Assembly (NCBI GenBank): GCA_910577785.1
Contig: CAJTNT010000058.1
Coordinates: 1-19,273 of the forward strand
Source: an uncultured Lachnospiraceae bacterium
GTDB taxonomy: Bacteria; Bacillota; Clostridia; Lachnospirales; Lachnospiraceae
Length of the DNA stretch: 19,273 bases
Direction: 5' to 3'
Shown piece after piece: positions 1 to 6,476 of the stretch; position 1 is the stretch's first letter, and each line of letters opens with the position of its first letter. A program made the translations under genes and the position numbers. The notes below the pieces were generated by a model that had not been told where the DNA came from, searched no databases, and was given only the letters and a program-made list of their open reading frames with translations.

Positions 1-2
1 GA

Positions 3-467
3 TATCAGGACAAATATCAGAATAGTTCAAGTGACTTGGTATTGGTATTCTGTGATACAGATAAAAAACCTTATGAACAATATGTTGATATCAAGCGAAA
101 AATCAACAAATTTCATGGAGTTGAAAATGCTGCAGACCAGATTGTTATATATGGAAATCCCTGTACCATGCAAATCATCATTGAACATTGGGATGATGTG
201 ATACTTAGTTCCAATAAAAAAAAGAAAAATGCCCCGATTATCTTTGAACTTACAGGCGTTGAAGGATACAAAGGGAGAGCGGATCAACGGCAAGCATTGT
301 TTTCCCGAATTACAAAGGAAAACTATCAAGAAATGCGAGAGCGAATCAAAAAGCTGCCATCTGATGATGCAATAGAAGGAAGCACTAATTTAGGCAGATT
401 TATTGAATACTTTACAATGGATGACAGTAAATGGATACAAACAATCAACAATGCTTTGGATGGATGA
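3..467 (+). CDS. C-terminal part of an unrecognised protein, possible TOPRIM-like (RloB/OLD-type) domain; 5' end outside the window
   Basis: The reading frame is open from base 3 and ends with TGA at 465-467. A TTG at 36 could serve as a start, but codons before it are also open and protein-like (a Ser-rich stretch), so the gene most likely begins upstream of the window. Near the start of the visible part, a hydrophobic strand runs into Asp-Thr-Asp (VLVFCDTD). This fits the strand-DxD element of TOPRIM nucleases such as RloB/OLD relatives; the partner glutamate would lie outside the window. The rest is mixed alpha/beta and ends in acidic helices. If the TOPRIM reading is right, an AAA ATPase gene would be expected just upstream. 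The gene ends 157 bases before the MBL cluster, so it need not belong to it. Function is inferred only from one motif. Confidence 0.55.
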   Translation, partial: YQDKYQNSSSDLVLVFCDTDKKPYEQYVDIKRKINKFHGVENAADQIVIYGNPCTMQIIIEHWDDVILSSNKKKKNAPIIFELTGVEGYKGRADQRQALFSRITKENYQEMRERIKKLPSDDAIEGSTNLGRFIEYFTMDDSKWIQTINNALDG

Positions 468-541
468 CCATATTTAAGAAGAGATTCTGTATGGATATAT
501 AGAGATTTTTTCTCTTAATATAGCAGCCACTCAAATAATAT

Positions 542-570
542 GCTAACAAAAACATAAGAAACATTATAAT
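542..570 (+). promoter_or_regulatory. possible promoter of the MBL cluster
   Basis: A perfect TATAAT stands at 565-570, in the gap between the truncated first gene and the first MBL gene. Counting 17 bases back gives GCTAAC (542-547), a poor -35 hexamer. Transcription from here would give a leader of about 45 bases before the ATG at 625. The region 468-624 is AT-rich and I see no RNA gene in it. Confidence is low because of the weak -35. Confidence 0.3.
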
Positions 571-624
571 TTACGGGTTCAGGCATACAAACAGCCAAAA
601 AAATGCTTGTAGAAAGGAATATCT

Positions 625-1557
625 ATGAAATTGAAAGCTTTAAGTCACTATAACGGAGACATGGACACACGATTTGGAGATTGTATACTGCTGTATGATA
701 CCACTTCTTTGGTAGTATACGATTGTGGACATATTCAGCATACTGAGGAGATTAAAAAATTTTTGAGAAAAAATAGTTTAATTTCCCAGATACACATTGT
801 TATTTCACACAATGACAGTGACCATACAGATGGGGTTGAGAGTTTAATGGAACATCTGCACAGTAAAGGATATGATGTTACATTATATTCTTCTTTATAT
901 CTAAAAAGCGCAAGAAAAGTATTGGAACTTCTTGACGATGGGCGCAGGACATTGCCGGCAACAAAACAACATATACTTGAAACCTTTGACAATATAAAAG
1001 ATATTGTTGAAAAAGCTCAGGAATATGGATTTTCAATTGAAAATGCCACTGTAGGAACAAAGGTGTTATCTGGGAGCATTGTTGGTCCAACAGAAGATGA
1101 ATTTGCTGAGGTTGTTGCACAGGCTATTGAAGATGCCAAAACCACGAAAATAGATGGTGAAACTGTGATGAACGCTGCAAGTGTACAGTTAAAATATAAA
1201 TTAACTAATGCAGAAATCATTCTTCTATGTGGAGATGCGTCACCTACCTATCTACATCACCTTGATAACTATGATTTAATCCAGCTTCCTCACCACGGGA
1301 AGTTAGATAGCGCAAAGGAAATCTTTGATACTCTGAAAGATTCTTATGGAAAGAGTTATCTTATATCCGATAATACAGGTTCTGGGGCTACAAGCGGCGG
1401 TTCTGATAAACTAGTCGAGTATATGAAAAATGAACGGTATAGCCCGGCACTAAATACTAAAAATGGTGTGATATCTATCCCTGCAAATACATATGGGAAT
1501 AATTCCAGTAACAGAACACAAGGAGTGAAGCTAGGTGAAATGGATTGTAAGCTCTGA
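625..1557 (+). CDS. ComEC/Rec2-like metallo-beta-lactamase (MBL) fold hydrolase
   Basis: This is a 310-aa single-domain MBL-fold protein, probably cytoplasmic (no signal peptide or membrane segment). The N-terminal strand-turn with FGDCILL (about residues 17-23) is typical of the ComEC-like branch. The metal-binding motif SHNDSDH lies at residues 61-67 (H62, D64, D66, H67). GDAS at 203-206 supplies the bridging aspartate and LPHHG at 221-225 a further histidine motif. Relatives hydrolyse phosphodiester bonds in nucleic acids or nucleotides; the substrate here is unknown. The start is supported by AAAGGA eight bases upstream of the ATG. The next gene starts inside its last codons (23-base overlap), implying coupled translation. 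It is the first gene of a four-gene plus-strand cluster with a second MBL protein and a membrane protein, a layout more like a conflict system than DNA uptake. Confidence 0.85.
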   Translation: MKLKALSHYNGDMDTRFGDCILLYDTTSLVVYDCGHIQHTEEIKKFLRKNSLISQIHIVISHNDSDHTDGVESLMEHLHSKGYDVTLYSSLYLKSARKVLELLDDGRRTLPATKQHILETFDNIKDIVEKAQEYGFSIENATVGTKVLSGSIVGPTEDEFAEVVAQAIEDAKTTKIDGETVMNAASVQLKYKLTNAEIILLCGDASPTYLHHLDNYDLIQLPHHGKLDSAKEIFDTLKDSYGKSYLISDNTGSGATSGGSDKLVEYMKNERYSPALNTKNGVISIPANTYGNNSSNRTQGVKLGEMDCKL

Positions 1558-2089
1558 TCCTCGAATTTTTGTAAATAGAGCCCATATGTCAGCAAGATTA
1601 CAATATATCCAATCTGTTACTGATGCACCAGTAACAGATTGGATGATTACTCGAAAAAACAGCGCTTTTCCCAAATCATTGTTTTGTTGCATGACAAATG
1701 ATGAGTTAAATGGAACATTTATAACGGCACATATAGGTGAAGTCCAGCGATTATGCTCTGTCCATGAAATCGCAATGAGCGATTTCGTGATAGCTAATAC
1801 ATGCATTTGGGAAAAATCATCAAACAAACAAATATTATATTACATGATGAACATAAATAAAAAGGCAGTGCTCTGGTTTTCCAAGCAAACACTGAGTTTG
1901 GAAGAGAATTATAATTTGCGCCAATCAACATTGTTAAGCAATGTTGGAACATTTGGTTTTAATACTTCTTTATCAGAACGGCTACTCTTTTCCAACAGAC
2001 ATAAAGGATTCATGAAAGCTGTTTCTTTTGCTTTTGATAAAGTATCACCTATTATTTTGCCGCAAGATTATGATAGTATTATTATGTAA
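1535..2089 (+). CDS. unrecognised 184-aa protein, translationally coupled to the upstream MBL gene
   Basis: I do not recognise this family. The GTG start at 1535 lies inside the end of the upstream MBL gene, with AGGAG at 1521-1525 about nine bases before it. The protein has no membrane segment or signal peptide. Two hydrophobic strands about 20 residues apart (FVIANTCIWE and KAVLWFSKQ) hint at an alpha/beta fold, and a conserved-looking segment follows (LSNVGTFGFNTSLSERLLF). The position between two MBL genes suggests a partner, adaptor or regulator of the same system. The coding sequence contains two near-perfect inverted repeats (1607-1644 and 1763-1789), unusual for ordinary coding DNA. 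No catalytic motif can be named. Confidence 0.75.
   Translation: MKWIVSSDPRIFVNRAHMSARLQYIQSVTDAPVTDWMITRKNSAFPKSLFCCMTNDELNGTFITAHIGEVQRLCSVHEIAMSDFVIANTCIWEKSSNKQILYYMMNINKKAVLWFSKQTLSLEENYNLRQSTLLSNVGTFGFNTSLSERLLFSNRHKGFMKAVSFAFDKVSPIILPQDYDSIIM
1607..1644. repeat. perfect inverted repeat, 16-bp arms with 6-base loop, inside a coding region
   Basis: Left arm ATCCAATCTGTTACTG (1607-1622) and right arm CAGTAACAGATTGGAT (1629-1644) are exact reverse complements around ATGCAC. It lies 70 bases into the 184-aa gene. It could fold in the mRNA and reduce downstream translation, or be a protein-binding site. Confidence 0.9.
1763..1789. repeat. inverted repeat, 11-bp arms (one G-T), inside a coding region
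   Basis: CATGAAATCGC (1763-1773) and GCGATTTCGTG (1779-1789) pair around AATGA, with eight perfect inner pairs and one wobble. It is the second hairpin-forming element in the same 184-aa gene. Confidence 0.8.
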
Positions 2090-2184
2090 TATTTGAAACA
2101 ATAGAAATCAGTTTTAAATATGAATCCCAAAAAACAAATACCCATAATACACTTAAAATTATATTTTAGAATGGAGTAAAAATA

Positions 2185-3534
2185 TTGAAAGAACCATTAT
2201 CATTTTATAAAGCCAATGATGGTATAAAATTCTACCTTGTAAACTGCGGTTCAGGATTAACGCATCTGATTGTCTTTCCGGATGATACCGTAATGTTATT
2301 TGATTGTAACCTTATAGATGACGCAGAGCATCCAAACAGGAATAAAGATTATATCTTAAATTTCTTCAAAAATGTAATCCCGAAAAAAATAGATGAATAT
2401 GGAAATACATTTCAGCCCATTGATATTTTCGTCAATTCCCACCGTGATACAGATCATCTAAAAGGATTAAAAGATATTAATAGTGTGTTTCCAATTCAAT
2501 CAATATGGGATTCAGGATTCCATGGAGCAAATATCGGCAATGATGATTATAAGTATTATATGGGATTAAGAAATAGGTTAAAGAATAAGAATCGTGCCAA
2601 TCTAAAAGTACCAACACCATCAAATAAACCATTTCAATGTATCGGAGGTGCTAATATATATTGTTTTTGTGATGCTCAAGAACCTACTACTCTAGTGAAT
2701 GAATTGCTTTGTGAAAGCGCTGACAAAGAACAGCATACTAATTGTATCGTACTCCTAATCCACTATGCTGAAAAAAAATTACTATTAACAGGCGATTCTG
2801 ATTGGAAAGCATGGAAAGAAGATATCGTCCCAAATTTTGAAGATTGTCCTGTTAACTATGAAAATACTGATATCCTAATTGCAAGTCACCATGGCTCAAG
2901 AACTTTTTTTACACGTGAAGATACAATTAATGAAACTAAATATCCAAACACCACTTATACTGAATCCATAAGACTAATAAGCCCTAAAATAACATTAATT
3001 TCATGTGCTGAATATGAATATAAAGATTATCATCTTCCAAATAAAGAAGCACTAAAATTATATAAAGATAATACGTCAAATGAACAAGTTTATACAACCA
3101 ACGAGTATGGCACTTTCTTTGGGCGTATTGATTCAAACGGAAATTTTTCTGTAACACCAGAACGATTTCACAATCATGGAAAACAGACTGGAATGAAAAT
3201 CCATCTAACATGTAAAACCGATACAGGTATTACACTTGAGACTAATACAGCATATGCTGTTGGTTGTAAACTAAATTTTTACCTCACCTCTATTGGTGGA
3301 GTTCTTAATGATATAGATAAACCACAAATTTTATGGGAAGTTTGCAATGCCGGCTATGGAAAAGACGATATACACCACGAAATTTATTATAAAGACAAGA
3401 ATGAAGATGATAAAAAATGTTTTTTTTCACGAGATTTATGTTTCCTTGGAACTCATCTTCTTAGATGCCGTGTTATAAACAAACGAAAGCATTTTGACCA
3501 AACACTTATATTTGTAGTTCATGGGGAAAATTGA
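2185..3534 (+). CDS. MBL-fold hydrolase with C-terminal AGS-C-like sensor domain
   Basis: 449 aa. Residues 1-320 form a ComEC-like MBL domain: a GSGLTHLIVF beta start (22-31), the metal motif SHRDTDH at 85-91 (H86, D88, D90, H91), GDSD at 203-206 and SHHGS at 234-238. Residues about 335-449 are a separate all-beta domain. Its pattern is a Trp-x-Val-x-Asn-x-Gly strand (384-390), a charged loop, then Gly-Thr-His and a Cys-containing strand (422-430) ending in LIFVVHG. This resembles the Adenylyl/Guanylyl and SMODS C-terminal sensor domain (AGS-C) of CD-NTases; that assignment is from memory of the pattern. The start is TTG with GGAG eight bases upstream. The membrane protein begins 15 bases after its stop. 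I infer a nucleotide or nucleic-acid hydrolase whose activity or partner is controlled by the sensor domain. Confidence 0.8.
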   Translation: MKEPLSFYKANDGIKFYLVNCGSGLTHLIVFPDDTVMLFDCNLIDDAEHPNRNKDYILNFFKNVIPKKIDEYGNTFQPIDIFVNSHRDTDHLKGLKDINSVFPIQSIWDSGFHGANIGNDDYKYYMGLRNRLKNKNRANLKVPTPSNKPFQCIGGANIYCFCDAQEPTTLVNELLCESADKEQHTNCIVLLIHYAEKKLLLTGDSDWKAWKEDIVPNFEDCPVNYENTDILIASHHGSRTFFTREDTINETKYPNTTYTESIRLISPKITLISCAEYEYKDYHLPNKEALKLYKDNTSNEQVYTTNEYGTFFGRIDSNGNFSVTPERFHNHGKQTGMKIHLTCKTDTGITLETNTAYAVGCKLNFYLTSIGGVLNDIDKPQILWEVCNAGYGKDDIHHEIYYKDKNEDDKKCFFSRDLCFLGTHLLRCRVINKRKHFDQTLIFVVHGEN

Positions 3535-3549
3535 AGGAGAAGTAATGCT

Positions 3550-4245
3550 ATGGATAATAATCTTAAAGACTATCGCGAAAAAGAACTGAAGAATTATGTA
3601 ATTGGAAATGCATTAATAATAATAGTTTTGTTAGGTATATTTAATACACTACTTGATGTAAAAATGGATGAATCTACAAATAACATACTATTGACATTGA
3701 GTTCAGAAATAATCTCTGCCGGCATCTTTTCATCTATCTTATATACCTATGTATTTATTCTTGATGCTATTATTCCTGGAAATTGGAAAGATTCGATCTG
3801 TAATCTATGTAGACCACTTCCCGGTGAAATAATTTTTGAAGAAATCCGGGAAAAAGCAAACGATAAGCGATTCACAAAAGAAAAGGCTCTACAAAAATAT
3901 GCAAACATATATGAAATTATAGATAATCTAATTGGAAAAGAAAAACGAAAAGCATCAAATGATGCATGGTACTCTATCTATCTTAAATACGAAAATAAAA
4001 CAAAAATATTTATCTCTCAACGAGACTATTTATTATGTCGCGATTTATGTATTTCAACACTATATATTGGTTTATTATATTTTGTTTTATGGGCATTTTC
4101 GATTGTTGCTTTTGACTATAGAATTGTAATATTATTGATAGTTGAATTGATTGCTACAAATTTTGCCATGCGAGGTAAACAGAAAAGATTTGCTTATAAT
4201 GTAATAGCCATGGATATACACACACCAGAAGAGAATCACGAATAA
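3550..4245 (+). CDS. four-helix membrane protein, putative effector of the MBL cassette
   Basis: This 231-aa protein has four hydrophobic segments: about residues 16-35, 46-75, 166-188 and 190-208. Between segments 2 and 3 lies a roughly 90-residue soluble, charged region containing a Trp-Tyr-x-Ile-Tyr-x-Lys-Tyr run (140-147) and SQRDYLLCRD (156-165). It has no signal peptide and resembles no transporter I know. Membrane proteins of this size at the end of defence operons often act as effectors that depolarise or perforate the membrane. Here that role is inferred from context. The start at 3550 has AAGGAGA about nine bases upstream; an ATG at 3545 is out of frame. A hairpin terminator follows 27 bases after the stop. 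Confidence 0.75.
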   Translation: MDNNLKDYREKELKNYVIGNALIIIVLLGIFNTLLDVKMDESTNNILLTLSSEIISAGIFSSILYTYVFILDAIIPGNWKDSICNLCRPLPGEIIFEEIREKANDKRFTKEKALQKYANIYEIIDNLIGKEKRKASNDAWYSIYLKYENKTKIFISQRDYLLCRDLCISTLYIGLLYFVLWAFSIVAFDYRIVILLIVELIATNFAMRGKQKRFAYNVIAMDIHTPEENHE

Positions 4246-4271
4246 CAAACATATATAATCTATTTCTCTAG

Positions 4272-4293
4272 CCCTCCCCTCTGCCGGGGAGGG
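4272..4293 (+). terminator. strong hairpin terminator after the MBL cassette (possibly bidirectional)
   Basis: CCCTCCCC (4272-4279) and GGGGAGGG (4286-4293) form a perfect 8-bp GC stem with loop TCTGCC, followed on the plus strand by a T-rich stretch. It sits between convergent genes, so it may also stop the recombinase transcript on the minus strand, although the T-run on that side is weaker. Confidence 0.75.
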
Positions 4294-4302
4294 TTATCAT
4301 AT

Positions 4303-5961
4303 TTATCCTGTTATCTCTTGTATCTCGCCGACAAAGTTATAGACAATCTTGATTTCCTGGCATTTCTGACCATCCACTTTTTTAACTTCACCCACCAGAA
4401 TTTTACTGATAAGCCGGTTCAGCACAGCTTCATCCAGTTCTTGAATTGCAGCATATTTGCGGATTTCCTGCATAAATGTCCGAACGTCGCTTTCCTGCTC
4501 GTCTGTACGGCGCATCACCAGCATCAAATCCTGAAGCCGTTTCCGATTGGCTTCCTGTTCCTGCTCCAGTGAGGCAGTCAGCTTCAGAAAACGCTGTTCC
4601 GTCAGGATGCCTTTCGCCTTATCTGTATAAAGGCTCATAAACATGCTGTCTATCTCCTGATTCCTTGCTTCCAGCCGGTCACATTCTTTCTGCATTTCCG
4701 AAGCATCCGCCATATACCGCCGTTCCATGCGGCTGGACAGCCGCTGATAAAATACATCCGCATCTTTCAAAGCCATCGCCGCCAGATCCTGTATATCTTT
4801 CAGCACAAGATTATACAAATCCCTTGCTTCGATCTTGTGGCTTGTGCAGGCGTTCTTACCCAGCCGGTTATAAGTCTGGCAGATATAGTATGCCTTGTCT
4901 ATCGGCTCCCGTTCTTTCCCGGTAAACCGGTTCTTCCCGGTTCTCCCGACTTTCTCATAACGCACCTGCATGGATTTCCCACAGGTAGCGCAATAGATAA
5001 TTCCATGGAAGATGTTATAAAAAGGACAGGCATTCCCTTTCATAATTGTTGGCCTGCGGTCAATGATCTCCTGTACCTGTTCCCATTCTGCCGGTGTGAC
5101 GATTGCTTCGTGGCAGTTCTCTATCACTTCCCAATTCTCACGGGGGATGATGTCGTAAGTGTTGGAACGGATACCTTTCTGGTGCGTCCGGCAGACCAGA
5201 TGTGCGCCCTTATAAAAAGGATTCCGTAGGATATGGCTGATCCTTGCGCTGCCCCAGGAATAATAGTTCACATCACATTCCGTATTGGCTTTCACCCTTG
5301 TAATCGGCACTTTGTCATCCATCAGCTGCTTTGCAATCCGCATACAGCCCCAGCCATCCAGCGCAAGTTCAAAAATTCGGCGGATTACCGGCGCAGTTTC
5401 AGGATCTGTAATCAGATGCCCTTTTTCATCCGGGTCACGCATCAGTCCAAGCGGCGGCTGCCCTCCGCAGAATTTCCCCTGCCTGGAACGGGTCATGCGC
5501 CCTGCCAATACCTTTTTGGAAATGTCACGGCTGTACATGTCATTCAGGATATTTTTGAACGGCGTAATATCCATTTCCTGCCTTGTCAGGCTGTCCACCC
5601 CGTCCGTGACTGCAATGTATCTTACATTATGCTTTGGGAAAAAGATTTCGATATAACTGCCTGCTTCAATGTAATTTCTCCCCAGCCTGGATAAATCTTT
5701 GGTGATCACGCAGCCAACTTTCCCCGCTTCAATGTCGGCAATCATGCGCTGAAAAGAGGGACGGTTGAAATTTCGCCCCGTATAACCGTCGTCCACATAG
5801 TATTCATATTGGAACATGCCGTTTTTCTCGGCATAATCTTTGAGCATAAGCTTCTGGTTGCTGATGCTCATGCTTTCATTCTCCCGGCTGTCTTCAAGGG
5901 AAAGCCTGCAATAGAGGGCAGTTATCTTCTGGTTGATTTGATTTTTCCTGTTCATAGTCAT
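4303..5961 (-). CDS. large serine recombinase (TnpX/TndX-type integrase of the mobile element)
   Basis: At 552 aa this has the full length of the large serine recombinases that excise and integrate clostridial elements. The resolvase catalytic domain (about 13-155) has the nucleophile Ser21 in YCRLSLED, a DDGYTGRNFNRP loop (58-68) and SRLGRN (91-96). The recombinase domain follows (about 165-290). A zinc-ribbon has C324-x2-C327 and C361/C372. The C-terminal part (380-490) is rich in charged helices, as in the coiled-coil region. The ATG at 5961 is preceded by AAGGAG. The gene ends about 50 bases from the convergent MBL cluster, consistent with an element end lying there, since such genes often sit at the edge of the element. 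It presumably works with the excisionase-like protein at 16602-16820. Confidence 0.93.
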   Translation of the reverse strand: MTMNRKNQINQKITALYCRLSLEDSRENESMSISNQKLMLKDYAEKNGMFQYEYYVDDGYTGRNFNRPSFQRMIADIEAGKVGCVITKDLSRLGRNYIEAGSYIEIFFPKHNVRYIAVTDGVDSLTRQEMDITPFKNILNDMYSRDISKKVLAGRMTRSRQGKFCGGQPPLGLMRDPDEKGHLITDPETAPVIRRIFELALDGWGCMRIAKQLMDDKVPITRVKANTECDVNYYSWGSARISHILRNPFYKGAHLVCRTHQKGIRSNTYDIIPRENWEVIENCHEAIVTPAEWEQVQEIIDRRPTIMKGNACPFYNIFHGIIYCATCGKSMQVRYEKVGRTGKNRFTGKEREPIDKAYYICQTYNRLGKNACTSHKIEARDLYNLVLKDIQDLAAMALKDADVFYQRLSSRMERRYMADASEMQKECDRLEARNQEIDSMFMSLYTDKAKGILTEQRFLKLTASLEQEQEANRKRLQDLMLVMRRTDEQESDVRTFMQEIRKYAAIQELDEAVLNRLISKILVGEVKKVDGQKCQEIKIVYNFVGEIQEITG

Positions 5962-6031
5962 TCTCCTTCTCTATGAACAGGGACACGATACAATTATAAT
6001 ACCATGCCCCCGCTCGTCCTGCAACCGTTTT

Positions 6032-6205
6032 TTAGCCTGCCTTCCGCCCCAGCCATTCCTCAAACTGCCCACAGGCCTGCCGCTCAATAAGCTGTTCAAA
6101 GGCTTCCTGCATGGTCTGGCTGCCGGAGAACTCCCGTGTCACGATAAACTGCACTTTTTTCCAACTCTCCTGTCTCTCTTTCTTCTTTTCTGAATCTCTC
6201 TGCAT
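6032..6205 (-). CDS. small transposon protein, TnpW-like
   Basis: The product is a 57-residue protein, very charged at its N-terminus (RDSEKKKERQESW), then VQFIVTREFSG and a helical C-terminus. I chose the ATG at 6205 because GGAGG (6215-6219) lies nine bases upstream; an ATG at 6211 would be only three bases from it, and the longer frame to 6253 has no ribosome site. Its size, its place next to the recombinase and the strand-like FIVT segment recall the small TnpW family of clostridial mobilisable elements. The similarity is weak and the function unknown; no enzymatic motif is visible. Confidence 0.55.
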   Translation of the reverse strand: MQRDSEKKKERQESWKKVQFIVTREFSGSQTMQEAFEQLIERQACGQFEEWLGRKAG

Positions 6206-6476
6206 AAGCATTTGCCTCCATAAATGAAATAGCCAGACAAAGGAACACGGCAACGAAGTCCAACAACGGACAGCGTAAAACCTGTAATCTAATATCCGGC
6301 CTGTTATTATTGTTTTTTAAATTTTTCCTGAATTTCTCGTTGCTTTCGTTGTCATAAAAATAGACAATAATAAAATTCTCTTAAAATAAGCGGTTTTCTG
6401 AACAACAGGGCAGCATATTCACCGGCAACGAACCCGGCAACAGAACAACAACCTGCCCGGCAACCAGCACACAAAA
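6206..6476. other. intergenic segment with CCGGCAAC repeats and no gene
   Basis: No credible gene is present. CCGGCAAC occurs as exact direct copies at 6422-6429, 6434-6441 and 6457-6464. The inverse GTTGCCGG occurs twice just inside the neighbouring gene (6549-6556, 6564-6571), and a shorter CGGCAAC lies at 6248-6254. A 9-bp inverted repeat, TTATTATTG (6304-6312) with CAATAATAA (6365-6373), lies in the AT-rich middle. Confidence 0.6.

Noticed and set aside
625..4245. Identification of the MBL cassette as a standard CBASS or DNA-uptake (ComEC) locus
   Set aside because: No CD-NTase or known CBASS effector is present, and neither MBL protein has the membrane domains of ComEC.
4318..5694. Plus-strand frames opposite the large recombinase
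   Set aside because: They are antisense shadows; the minus-strand protein has complete recombinase motifs throughout.
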